Source: JBAZHE01 sp964547855
GTDB lineage: Bacteria; Patescibacteriota; Patescibacteriia; Patescibacteriales; WJLG01
Length of the DNA stretch: 33,160 bases
Assembly: GCA_964547855.1 (NCBI GenBank)
Contig: CAZJPG010000017.1
Coordinates: 1-33,160 of the forward strand
Direction of reading: 5' to 3'
Part shown: piece by piece, positions 15,245-23,204 of the stretch
Position numbering within the stretch: the stretch's first letter is position 1
How the letters are laid out: each line of letters begins with the position of its first letter
The notes under the pieces: model-generated
What the model was told of the DNA's origin: nothing
What the model saw: the letters and a program-made list of their open reading frames with translations, nothing else
The model's database searches: none
Position numbers and translations under genes: made by a program

Positions 15245-15739
15245 TTATTTTATCAGATCCAATATCTTCAACTCCGGCCATCCTTTGTCAGTATCCCAGC
15301 CAGCAAAAGTCGCGGCCGTAAAACCACCTCCCAAGGAGCCAGGATTTATCAAAGAGGTCTTATCCTTGTCTTCCAGCCATGGCTTATGTGTGTGACCGTA
15401 AAAAATAATATCCGGCTCGCCCATTGCGAATACTTCTTTGATCAAAAACGGTTCATGACAAACTCCGATCTTTCTCCCAGCTATCTCGAAGATCGCCTTG
15501 CGCCCGCCATTGACGATGTTGTCATAGGCGATCAACTCGTCTTCGTCATAAATATCGGCGTTGCCGCGCACCAAATATATCTTACCGATAAAACCGGACG
15601 CTAAAATAGAGAGTGTCTCTGGATTCGCCAAGTCGCCGCAAAAAATAAGAGCCTCTATCTCATTGCCGCGACACCAAGATAAAAATTTTTCCAAATTAGG
15701 TAAATTGTCATGTGAGTCGGAAAAGATAGCTAACTTCAT
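15245..15739 (-). CDS. YfcE/MJ0936-type metallophosphoesterase
   Basis: A 164-residue calcineurin-like phosphoesterase. Seen: the dimetal ligands in order, FSDSHDN (residues 7-13), FCGDLAN near 33, VRGNADIYD near 57, GVCHEP near 93, and YGHTHKP near 115, then NPGSLGG. The size and GHTH motif place it with the small YfcE-like phosphodiesterases, which hydrolyse model phosphodiesters; the natural substrate is unknown. Its ATG overlaps the stop of the upstream permease (ATGA), so translation is probably coupled. Cytoplasmic. Confidence 0.93.
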   Translation of the reverse strand: MKLAIFSDSHDNLPNLEKFLSWCRGNEIEALIFCGDLANPETLSILASGFIGKIYLVRGNADIYDEDELIAYDNIVNGGRKAIFEIAGRKIGVCHEPFLIKEVFAMGEPDIIFYGHTHKPWLEDKDKTSLINPGSLGGGFTAATFAGWDTDKGWPELKILDLIK

Positions 15740-16881
15740 ATTATTTTAAAGACTGATAAAACAGAATAAATAAAACCGGCGACGAATAGCACGATCAATA
15801 GAGCTGCCGGGACCGCATTGAGTTTGACCGAAAAAGGAGCCTTTCTTTGAGGATTACGGAATGCCGCCCTGGCTAAAAAGATCATAATAACAGAAAGAAT
15901 CCCTCCTGTGACGGCACCTGTTAAACTAACGACAGAGGTAACATTCTTAACTCCGAGAAAGAACAGAATCAATGGAACGGCCGCGGCTAAAAACCAGGCC
16001 ATATTTTTATTCATCTTAAAATCCCACCAAAAGATCTCTCTTTGCGCCTGTAAGCTTATCAAGAACGATGTGACTATGTTTATAACGCCAAAAATCAGAG
16101 CAAAATAAATTATCCCGCCATCCAAAACCTGATTAAGGCCAACAAGAGTATCTGATGTGGTCAGATTTCCCACAGCCCAAACCGCGGACAAAACGAAAAT
16201 GCCGGTTATCACGGCCGAAATGACAGCTCCCAAAAGCAAGGCGCTTTTAATTTTCTCCTTCTCCTTATTAAGCAAGCGACAAACTTCCGGGACGGCCGAA
16301 TCTCCACCTAAAGAGAAAAAGACCGGTCCATATAAAAGCAACGAGTAACGCCAATCAGCCAACTTAAAATTATCCGGATGAAAATGCGCCAAACCCTTCC
16401 AAGAGATCATACCAGCCACTAAGACTAAAATTATCGACAGAGCCAACTCGGCTCGTGATATGGCTTTGAGACCAAAAAGGACAATAACCGCCTGGACAAG
16501 AAAAAGAATTACGGAATAAAAAAAGGATGTTCCGCCAAAGATCGGACCAAGAAGTTCGTGAGCATAAAGCCCTACTAATATTATATAAGCCAGCAAACCA
16601 CCATAACCACCAACCAAACAAATCAGTGAGACTAATTTTTTATATTTCTTTCCGCCATAGATTTCGACATATCCCGGTATGCGATGCTCGGTCTTGGTAG
16701 CCAAAACGACCGATGCATACATTTTCAGGTATAGGTACTGAACAGAAGACAACACGACCAAAAAAAAGACGAAAGGTAAAACCCCAGAGCGATTTACTAG
16801 TATCGGCAAAGCGAAAATACCGGCACCGATCACGGTGCCGACAACGGTCGCTACGGCTGAAATATAATTTTTTGAGACCAT
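15736..16881 (-). CDS. amino-acid permease of the aromatic/hydroxy amino-acid family
   Basis: A 381-residue integral membrane protein with about 11 hydrophobic segments. Seen: an N-terminal segment AVATVVGTVIGAGIFALP, the unwound-helix Gly-rich start typical of APC-fold transporters, KMYASVVLATKTEHRIPGYV after the second helix, and FFSLGGDSAVPEVCRLL in the middle. This resembles the tryptophan/tyrosine permease family (PF03222-like). Inferred role: proton-coupled amino-acid uptake, valuable to an organism with few biosynthetic genes. It starts five bases after the MEMO-CapA stop codon and overlaps the phosphoesterase by four bases, inside a six-gene cluster. Confidence 0.82.
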   Translation of the reverse strand: MVSKNYISAVATVVGTVIGAGIFALPILVNRSGVLPFVFFLVVLSSVQYLYLKMYASVVLATKTEHRIPGYVEIYGGKKYKKLVSLICLVGGYGGLLAYIILVGLYAHELLGPIFGGTSFFYSVILFLVQAVIVLFGLKAISRAELALSIILVLVAGMISWKGLAHFHPDNFKLADWRYSLLLYGPVFFSLGGDSAVPEVCRLLNKEKEKIKSALLLGAVISAVITGIFVLSAVWAVGNLTTSDTLVGLNQVLDGGIIYFALIFGVINIVTSFLISLQAQREIFWWDFKMNKNMAWFLAAAVPLILFFLGVKNVTSVVSLTGAVTGGILSVIMIFLARAAFRNPQRKAPFSVKLNAVPAALLIVLFVAGFIYSVLSVFKII

Positions 16882-16886
16882 TCTAT

Positions 16887-18773
16887 CTATTTTACGTTAT
16901 TAGAACTATCGTTGTCTATCTCAATCATACCATTCTCCACTTGCTTTTTAAAAGCATCGTCGCCGAAAGACCAAGCGGACATTTCCCTAAGGAAGTCGGC
17001 CTTTTCGTTGTCATCCATCAAGCGCAATTTTATCTTCTCTGACTTCAAGGGTAAAAGCTTTATCTTCAAAGAATTCATCGTGATATCGGCAGAGACCGCC
17101 AATTCCTCTTGTGTATCATCGCTATCGCTTTGGTCAAAAATAAAATTACCCAAAGAATAAAAGACTGGGGTATTGCCGATAAGCTCAGCTCCTTGCACTA
17201 CGTGAGGGTGATGACCGATTATCAAATCGGCGCCGGCTGCAGCCATCTTTGAGGCCAATGATCGCTGTTTAGAATAGGCTTGATGCTCATATTCGACTCC
17301 CCAATGAATGTTGACGACCACAAAATCATTATCCTCCTTGGCCTTAGTTATCATGCTTAAAAGAGTGCTTTCCGGCAAAGTTCTGTAGACAGTGGAGAAA
17401 GACAAAAGGGCTATGCGGCGCCCGCCGGCCACGGTCGAAGTGGCATTGATCGAGGAGATTCGCCCATCGCCCTGACCGGAAAAAAGAAAACCAAGAGCGG
17501 AAAGATTTTTATAGGTCTCATCGACTCCCTTTTGTCCTTGATCGCTAATATGATTATTGGCAACGGAAAAGTAATTGAAGTAATACTCGTTCAAGGCGGC
17601 TACATCATAAGGATCAAAAGCAAAATCATAGACATTGGCCGGAGGATAATGCTCACCTAAATCGGTCACAGCACCCTCAAGGTTGGCGGACACTATGTCG
17701 TAACCAGAAAAGAATCCCTCTTGCGCCAAACCGGATAAAGAATAGGCCGGGCCTTGCTTGCCCATCTTGTTTTTAACATATCTATCCAACATCAAGTCGC
17801 CGACGAACAACATGTCCGCCCTGCCCTCCTCGGCCGGCGGTGGCAACTCTCCATTGTCATAATTGGGCGTGAAATAACCAGTTATATAGCTAGTAGTCTC
17901 TTCTACATCGTCCACACCGGAAAGAATGGCGGAGTTGGAATTATTAAGGACGCTAAACTTGCTTCCTAATTTTTTGGCATATTCCATGATCAATCGCAAT
18001 CCTGGCTTCGTATCGATCTCGGCATTCTTAGCCTTATTAGGATCACCGGAAGACAGAACGATCAAACTTCTTTTGTCATCGGCTTGCGCCTCTTGCGATG
18101 TCTTATAATGAGAAAAATCCGCGCTTAAGATGACCAACGTACGTCGAGACCGAGAAATGTCGATCAATTTATCGACCAAAGCGTCCACTTCATGATCGGA
18201 AAGATTTGGCTTAAGCACCAATGGTAGAACTTTGACATCCGGTAAATACTTTTTAATAAAAGATACCTCGCCAAGAATGCCATGTTCACGAGAGAACACC
18301 TCTTCGTTCGGAGATACTGTTCCTCCCTTGGCTAATTGACGAAATAATCGACTGTCTGTCTCCAGACGCCCATACGGAGTGTCGAAGGGGTAGCCCGATG
18401 ATATGACCTTGCTATCGCCAATATCGAAATGATTCGGAGAGATCAATACTACCGTCTCGTAGTCCTCCGGTTTGAGATTAGAGAAAGCCTCAGCGATCAG
18501 GTCGGCGGCCAGGAGATGATGCGGCACGATCATGCCTACTGGCGATTCGGAAAAATCCATCGACTTTTTCTTGAAAGACGAGGCCGTTTCATAGAATTCT
18601 TTATCATTAGGTTCAGATGCGAAAACTACATCCGGCTCATAGACAGAGAAGAAAAACCATTTTAAACCGATCGCGAATAAGGAGCCAAAGACGGCCAAAA
18701 ACAAGAAGCAGGCCAGGATGAGCCTGCTTCTTTTATTTATACTCTTATTCGTTTTCTCTTTATCGATCTGCAT
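16887..18773 (-). CDS. membrane-anchored MEMO (AmmeMemoRadiSam B) - CapA fusion protein
   Basis: A 628-residue two-domain protein. A short basic cytoplasmic N-terminus is followed by one membrane segment at about 18-43 (LILACFLFLAVFGSLFAIGL), so both domains should face outward. Domain 1 (about 75-305) resembles MEMO1/AmmeMemoRadiSam system B: IVPHHLLAADLI, LISPNHFDIG, SREHGILGEVSFIKKYLP, LSADFSHYKT, SNSAILSG. Domain 2 (about 330-585) is the CapA/PgsA metallophosphatase-like fold: DMLFVGDLMLDRYV, SANLEGAVTD, FSVANNHISDQG, VNIHWGVEYEH, IIGHHPHVVQG, FYSLGNFIFDQ. CapA proteins take part in poly-gamma-glutamate capsules; in MEMO proteins the His cluster can bind metal. A TTG upstream at 18782 is possible, but the ATG at 18773 is preferred. 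No Shine-Dalgarno sequence. It lies between the DUF3160 gene and the permease. Confidence 0.85.
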   Translation of the reverse strand: MQIDKEKTNKSINKRSRLILACFLFLAVFGSLFAIGLKWFFFSVYEPDVVFASEPNDKEFYETASSFKKKSMDFSESPVGMIVPHHLLAADLIAEAFSNLKPEDYETVVLISPNHFDIGDSKVISSGYPFDTPYGRLETDSRLFRQLAKGGTVSPNEEVFSREHGILGEVSFIKKYLPDVKVLPLVLKPNLSDHEVDALVDKLIDISRSRRTLVILSADFSHYKTSQEAQADDKRSLIVLSSGDPNKAKNAEIDTKPGLRLIMEYAKKLGSKFSVLNNSNSAILSGVDDVEETTSYITGYFTPNYDNGELPPPAEEGRADMLFVGDLMLDRYVKNKMGKQGPAYSLSGLAQEGFFSGYDIVSANLEGAVTDLGEHYPPANVYDFAFDPYDVAALNEYYFNYFSVANNHISDQGQKGVDETYKNLSALGFLFSGQGDGRISSINATSTVAGGRRIALLSFSTVYRTLPESTLLSMITKAKEDNDFVVVNIHWGVEYEHQAYSKQRSLASKMAAAGADLIIGHHPHVVQGAELIGNTPVFYSLGNFIFDQSDSDDTQEELAVSADITMNSLKIKLLPLKSEKIKLRLMDDNEKADFLREMSAWSFGDDAFKKQVENGMIEIDNDSSNNVK

Positions 18774-18827
18774 ATAGGACAAAGATGGTCTTTAACCTAA
18801 TTCAAAATCTTAAAATCAATAAACTAC

Positions 18828-21533
18828 TTACTTCGTTATTTCTTTGGTCCAAGCGCTATCGGCTGGGACTTGGCCCTCGCCTTCATAGACGATCGACTGC
18901 CATTGTTCATCGGTCATCCTGCTCTTCAAAGGCGCAGCGAACTCATATTGTGAATAGCTGGCGCCGACGACCAAACGAGTACCATTGACGTCAGACACAG
19001 CGACATAGATCAATTTTGGTTTACCCGTAGCTTCATATAATATCTTGCTATCGACAGCATCAGTATGGATGTCGGCAATGATACCGGCGCGGCGATCCTT
19101 GGTGGTCAAAACTTCTCCACCGACTGGATCGACCACGCGTTGCAAAACGCGGCCAGAAAGTCTTAACTTCTCAAAATCATCATCGCTTATATTCTCATTC
19201 TTCAATTCTTTCTTCGACAGATCCTCAAAGAAAGCGACCTCGTTTATGAAAGTCTCGTATTTCATGTCGAAACCCTCCGGCATGTAGCCACGGTCGCTTA
19301 AGCCCTGGCGAGTCACCTTAGCTAGAGACAATATCTTATTCCAGAAGATCGGATCGGCCTCGACATAGCCTTTCGGCACCGGAGGAATTTCGCCATCCGG
19401 CCAGCCAGCTCCAAGTTCGGCATAGGACTGTTTGGCATAAAGAAGCGTGTCGTGCTTGAGCTCAGTATAAGAGCCAAGGACAGTGCCAAGCGATTTCTTG
19501 CTCCAGTCGCTAGACTTCATAAAGTAAGGATATCCCTGATCATAACCTCCTAAAAGCGAACGATAGCAGTCTAACCAGTTCCAATATATATTACTATTCC
19601 ATTGCTCGGAAGGAATATTCATCACCTCGCCGACCAAGCGGTCATAGGTCTTGGCAATGATCTTATCGGAATCAGGTGCATTGGTTTTAACCCACTGGTC
19701 GAAATATCCTTTGACGGTCGAATTGTTCGGCTCGATGACGGAGATCGGCATCAAGGCGGTCGCCATCGACGGCAAGCTCTGTCCAGTCTCCTTATCTGGG
19801 GCCTCCTGGCCTTGAGTCAATTGATTCAATATATAAGCATCAGGAGTAAAGCGCTGACCCATAAACCTAAATTGCATAGTGTCGGCCAAAAGCTCTTCCT
19901 TAGTCATGCCTGGCACGTCTTCGGACATTATCACTTCGGAAAGTATCTTAGGTCCATTTAAAGTCTTCGTAGCCTCGGACTTAAAAGCCTTCATCATATC
20001 GTCGCTGGCGAGCTGAGCATCGGTCATCTCGTCGCCAAAGACTTTCTTGGCCACATCGGTATACTGGAAAGGAGTTAAATCATCGGTCTCACCGACGAAG
20101 AAATCGATCAAGGCCATGGTATCGGCCCAAAGGTCGGACATCTTTTCGTCGCCCACCTTAAGATCATTGACTTGGCCGGTAATGATCAAGGCATCGCGGG
20201 TTTGCTCTGGGCTCTTTAGGACGAAGCCGGAACGACCATACCACATCATGGCCATGAAATAAGATTTCAAAGTCTTATTCTTAGTATAATGAGAACGTGG
20301 AACGAATTGAGTATAGTCATTCTTGAACTCCGGACGATTAGGTGTGAAGAGCGGCGATGGGCCATAAAATTCGGCCTTATCGATCAATTCCAATTCTGCC
20401 TTAGCGGTATCATATATCCAAGAAGCATCGCCATCTTTAATGTCGCCAGCGAAACCTTCCAAGGCCCCAAGAATGTCTGGTTTGCCTTCTCCGGCCGCAT
20501 TTGCAGCCTTATTTCTAGCCTCTTCGAATTGAGCGAAAGTATCGAAGTCGGATGGCGACAAATTTTCGACCGGAGCGTCGACGCCAGCGTTTAAAATGGA
20601 CAAAGCCACTAAATAATAAGCTGACAATCTCTTGTAGGAATCCTTTATCGCCGGGTCTTGAGAAGAACGGAACCCCTCCAATGAATCCCAATAAAGGACG
20701 TCGGACATTTCCTTTAAACGCGGCTGAAGTTTTTGTTCCTCTATCCTCTGGAAGCTGCGATCGATCAAAATATGATAAAGATGCAAAGCGTAATCGCTGG
20801 TGACAAAGACGGAGTTCTCTGGAGAGCGATATATCTCATACTGACTCCCGCCCAAAGTCATATAGGTATCATTAAAATCATCGGTGCCATTTACCTGATC
20901 GCCAATAAAATTATTGTTAGTCAAGAAAAAATTACTTTGTCCAAGTGCGTCCTTTTGAGCAGAGGTTAAACCATAGGCCTTTTCAAAATCAACCAAGTTG
21001 GACAATGAAGAAATATCGACTCGCTCACCAGATAATTCTGCGGCCACTGACTGTTTAGTCGATTCGAAAGACGCGAAGACCGGCTTGACCAAGGACAAAG
21101 CGAACATCTTGCTTCCACCTTCGATATTTGGTATTTCGACCTGTTCATTGTTTTTAGGTTTATTATTATCAGTAGTCTGCTGTTCAGAACGTGGTTGCTG
21201 GGCAGCTTTATAATTTGGCCAGAATTTGGCCAGACTGGCACCGGCGCCATCAAAAGCACCGATCTTGTAAGCACCAACGGCCACTGACAATAAAAGCACT
21301 AAGGCCATGGCCGGAACCAGTACTTTGACTTGGAATAATTTCATAAATAAAGGCGCGTGTCGCGCGTCCATGATCTTGGCCTTAAGCTCTTCGCGAAAGG
21401 AATCATGGGCCGGATCGTCGCGATAAACGAGGGACTTAATCATGCCCTCTGCTTTATTTAACGCCTCTTCTTCCAATTTCTTACGCTCGTTGGAAATAGC
21501 CCCTTTAAGTTGTTCTTTGAAATCCTTTGGCAT
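18828..21533 (-). CDS. membrane-anchored DUF3160 protein, candidate sigma-factor partner
   Basis: A 901-residue protein. Residues 1-70 are charged and helical (KEQLKGAISNERKKLEEEAL, DSFREELKAKIM), followed by a membrane segment at about 71-91 (VLVPAMALVLLLSVAVGAYK), a Gln/Asn/Pro/Lys-rich linker at 108-135, and a large external region from about 150 that I assign to DUF3160: FFLTNNNFIGDQ, VFVTSDYALHLYHILIDR, FMGQRFTPDAYILNQL, YTELKHDTLLYAKQSYAELG, VGASYSQYEFAAPL. DUF3160 has no known function. The gene starts three bases after the stop codon of an ECF sigma factor, and the cytoplasmic-TM-external layout is that of transmembrane anti-sigma factors. No known anti-sigma motif was recognised, so that role is inference. 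Confidence 0.82.
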   Translation of the reverse strand: MPKDFKEQLKGAISNERKKLEEEALNKAEGMIKSLVYRDDPAHDSFREELKAKIMDARHAPLFMKLFQVKVLVPAMALVLLLSVAVGAYKIGAFDGAGASLAKFWPNYKAAQQPRSEQQTTDNNKPKNNEQVEIPNIEGGSKMFALSLVKPVFASFESTKQSVAAELSGERVDISSLSNLVDFEKAYGLTSAQKDALGQSNFFLTNNNFIGDQVNGTDDFNDTYMTLGGSQYEIYRSPENSVFVTSDYALHLYHILIDRSFQRIEEQKLQPRLKEMSDVLYWDSLEGFRSSQDPAIKDSYKRLSAYYLVALSILNAGVDAPVENLSPSDFDTFAQFEEARNKAANAAGEGKPDILGALEGFAGDIKDGDASWIYDTAKAELELIDKAEFYGPSPLFTPNRPEFKNDYTQFVPRSHYTKNKTLKSYFMAMMWYGRSGFVLKSPEQTRDALIITGQVNDLKVGDEKMSDLWADTMALIDFFVGETDDLTPFQYTDVAKKVFGDEMTDAQLASDDMMKAFKSEATKTLNGPKILSEVIMSEDVPGMTKEELLADTMQFRFMGQRFTPDAYILNQLTQGQEAPDKETGQSLPSMATALMPISVIEPNNSTVKGYFDQWVKTNAPDSDKIIAKTYDRLVGEVMNIPSEQWNSNIYWNWLDCYRSLLGGYDQGYPYFMKSSDWSKKSLGTVLGSYTELKHDTLLYAKQSYAELGAGWPDGEIPPVPKGYVEADPIFWNKILSLAKVTRQGLSDRGYMPEGFDMKYETFINEVAFFEDLSKKELKNENISDDDFEKLRLSGRVLQRVVDPVGGEVLTTKDRRAGIIADIHTDAVDSKILYEATGKPKLIYVAVSDVNGTRLVVGASYSQYEFAAPLKSRMTDEQWQSIVYEGEGQVPADSAWTKEITK

Positions 21534-21536
21534 AGT

Positions 21537-22130
21537 CTAAAAAATAAACGAAAAGAAAGAAAAAAACTTAATTCCGGTCCTGGCCGCCTCGCGCTTGAAA
21601 GACTCCAGAGAACGATGGATCAACACCGACGCATGAGCCTTCGAGACTTTCATGATCTCGGCCACTTCATATATTTCCATTTCAGCAAAATAACGAAGAT
21701 AAACAGCTTGACTATAACGTTCCGGCAAGTTGGATAAAACTTTTTCAATGGCCGCACGATCGGTCTTGACCTTGGCGGCATCATCAGCTCTTTCTTCCGT
21801 CGCTTGGTTTTGCAAAGCATCCTCATTCTGGTCCTCCGGATGACGCGCCCCCTTGCGATAGTGGTCAGTCAAGGCGTTAGTCGCAATGCGATACAGCCAA
21901 GCACCAAAAGAGAATCCACGCGACTGGTATTTTTTCAAATTAGCGAAAGCCTTCATGAAAACATCAGACACTATATCCTCTGCGACCTCACGCGAACCGA
22001 CACGCTTTATCACGTAGGAATATATCTTTGGGAAATAATGATAATAAAGCTGTTCAAAAGCCACATCATCGGTCTTTGCCTTCTCGACGATCACCTCTTC
22101 GTTCTCTAATTTTTGTATTCTCTCTTCCAT
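21537..22130 (-). CDS. ECF-type RNA polymerase sigma factor
   Basis: A 197-residue sigma70-family factor with regions 2 and 4 only. Region 2 (about 24-92) holds FEQLYYHYFPKIYSYVIKRV, VAEDIVSDVFMKAF and GAWLYRIATNALTDHYRK. Region 4 (about 125-185) holds IEKVLSNLPERYSQAVYLRY, then EMEIYEVAEIMKVSKAHA with SVLIHRSLESFK, the helix-turn-helix for the -35 element. A low-complexity linker (EDQNEDALQNQATEERADDA) joins them. It heads a six-gene cluster with gaps of 3 to 54 bp, and the next gene encodes a membrane DUF3160 protein. A TG-extended TATAAT precedes it. The regulon is not known. Confidence 0.95.
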   Translation of the reverse strand: MEERIQKLENEEVIVEKAKTDDVAFEQLYYHYFPKIYSYVIKRVGSREVAEDIVSDVFMKAFANLKKYQSRGFSFGAWLYRIATNALTDHYRKGARHPEDQNEDALQNQATEERADDAAKVKTDRAAIEKVLSNLPERYSQAVYLRYFAEMEIYEVAEIMKVSKAHASVLIHRSLESFKREAARTGIKFFSFFSFIF

Positions 22131-22172
22131 ATAACGCTTAAAGCGACATAATATTGCGCTTGTCTATCTTCT

Positions 22173-22181
22173 ATTATAGCA
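22173..22181 (-). promoter_or_regulatory. extended -10 promoter of the sigma-factor operon
   Basis: Minus-strand TGC-TATAAT (22181-22173) with no good -35 match 17 bp upstream. The predicted leader to the ATG at 22130 is about 37 nt. It is divergent from the plus-strand promoter at 22214, and the -35 regions are only about 30 bp apart. Confidence 0.55.
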
Positions 22182-22213
22182 AAAACGACCTCTTTGGACT
22201 AACCTTGATTGTC

Positions 22214-22242
22214 TTGACAATTTATTATTTATATGCTATAAT
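22214..22242 (+). promoter_or_regulatory. perfect-consensus promoter P1 upstream of the secreted-protein gene
   Basis: TTGACA (22214-22219), 17 bp, TATAAT (22237-22242), with TGC just before the -10. This is a perfect sigma70 consensus with an extended -10. Its transcript would start near 22249 and contains a bulged stem, GATAAG with CTTATC (about 22258-22305). Confidence 0.8.
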
Positions 22243-22328
22243 ATAATTATAGAAGGATAGATAAGAAAAAGCTCTTAAAAACCCAGTAAAAACAAGCCTT
22301 ATCTTCTGAATTAAGTACGGCATAACTC

Positions 22329-22357
22329 TTGACAGTTTTAAATAAATATGCTATACT
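22329..22357 (+). promoter_or_regulatory. near-consensus promoter P2 of the secreted-protein gene
   Basis: TTGACA (22329-22334), 17 bp, TATACT (22352-22357), again with TGC before the -10. P1 and P2 share much of their spacer (AAATAAATATGC in P2, TTATTTATATGC in P1), so one may be a duplicate of the other. Confidence 0.75.
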
Positions 22358-22376
22358 TAATTTATAAGATAACAAA

Positions 22377-22400
22377 GTAACTTACAATGTAACTTACAAT
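22377..22400 (+). repeat. tandem 12-bp direct repeat in the leader
   Basis: GTAACTTACAAT occurs twice back to back (22377-22388 and 22389-22400), about 15 bases past the P2 start. A short inverted GGCC-taa-GGCC follows at about 22412-22422, before AAAAAGGAG. It could be an operator or RNA-binding site; purpose unknown. Confidence 0.6.
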
Positions 22401-22437
22401 CAAATAAACCAGGCCTAAGGCCAAAAAGGAGTACATC

Positions 22438-22998
22438 ATGTACAACACAATCATTTCCGCTCTCGTCGTCATCATCATTTCCTCGATCTCAACCTTTTCC
22501 CAGAACACCACCCTCCAGAACAGCATCGATGAGATGAACTACGCAATCCCCGCCGAAGAAGGCATCACCACCAACGGAATCAGCCATACTGAAAACAACA
22601 CCGTCTACTTCAATACCGCAAAAATCACAGCAAAAACAACTCCCACCTGCACCCTCTACGTCTCCGCCCCAACCATCGAAACCGAAAAAACACCTCTGAT
22701 CACCAACAAAGAGATCGAAGAGATCAACGCTAAGGCACAGGCCTACAAAGAAGAACGTATTCGTCGTAACAATATCCGCAATCAGAAAACCCCCAAAAAC
22801 CTCTACGACTCATGTCTCGCCATCTACACCTCCCTCTACCCCACCAACCACAAAATGGCTAAAAAATTAGCCAAAGAAATGTACGAAACAGTCCTCATCC
22901 ACACAAACCCCGCAGCTCTGGCTGATCATTACAAAAAAGAAACCGCAAAAAACAAAGCCTATAGCCGGGCAGCAAGATTCGAAACAACCATTAACTGA
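22438..22998 (+). CDS. secreted hypothetical protein, Asn/Thr/Lys-rich
   Basis: A 186-residue protein of unknown function. The N-terminus MYNTIISALVVIIISSISTF is a signal peptide, with likely cleavage near FSQ-N at residues 20-23. The mature part is rich in Thr, Asn and Lys, has a helical, charged middle (TNKEIEEINAKAQAYKEERI) and a single late Cys near 124. AAAAAGGAG lies seven bases before the ATG, two consensus-like promoters precede it and a strong terminator follows, so it is a single-gene unit likely to be well expressed. Codons end in C far more often than in neighbouring genes (long runs of AAC, ACC, ATC, CTC), consistent with high expression or foreign origin. Confidence 0.75.
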   Translation: MYNTIISALVVIIISSISTFSQNTTLQNSIDEMNYAIPAEEGITTNGISHTENNTVYFNTAKITAKTTPTCTLYVSAPTIETEKTPLITNKEIEEINAKAQAYKEERIRRNNIRNQKTPKNLYDSCLAIYTSLYPTNHKMAKKLAKEMYETVLIHTNPAALADHYKKETAKNKAYSRAARFETTIN

Positions 22999-23032
22999 AC
23001 ATTCGCGACAAAAAGTCGCACCCACAATCAAC

Positions 23033-23066
23033 AAGAACCAAAGCAACGTCTTTGGTTCTTTTCTTT
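23033..23066 (+). terminator. intrinsic terminator of the 22438 gene
   Basis: AAGAACCAAAG (23033-23043) and CTTTGGTTCTT (23050-23060) form a perfect 11-bp stem with a 6-nt loop, followed by TTCTTTT. Confidence 0.9.
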
Positions 23067-23100
23067 TACTAAATATAGGCCAAAGATGATATAATCATAT

Positions 23101-23129
23101 TTGACAAAAATCAATATTTATGATAACAT
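23101..23129 (+). promoter_or_regulatory. promoter of the 23205 gene
   Basis: TTGACA (23101-23106), 17 bp, TAACAT (23124-23129). The leader of about 70 nt holds a hairpin, CCGCCA/TGGCGG (23142-23156). Confidence 0.65.
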
Positions 23130-23141
23130 ATAAAGTTAAAA

Positions 23142-23156
23142 CCGCCAGCTTGGCGG
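23142..23156 (+). other. small hairpin in the 23205 leader
   Basis: CCGCCA (23142-23147), loop GCT, TGGCGG (23151-23156), starting about 6 nt after the predicted transcript start. No T-run follows, so a 5' stability hairpin is more likely than a terminator. Confidence 0.5.
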
Positions 23157-23204
23157 AAAAGAAACCATTATTTTGAAAACCTTTTCCAATGAAAGGAGTT
23201 TCAT

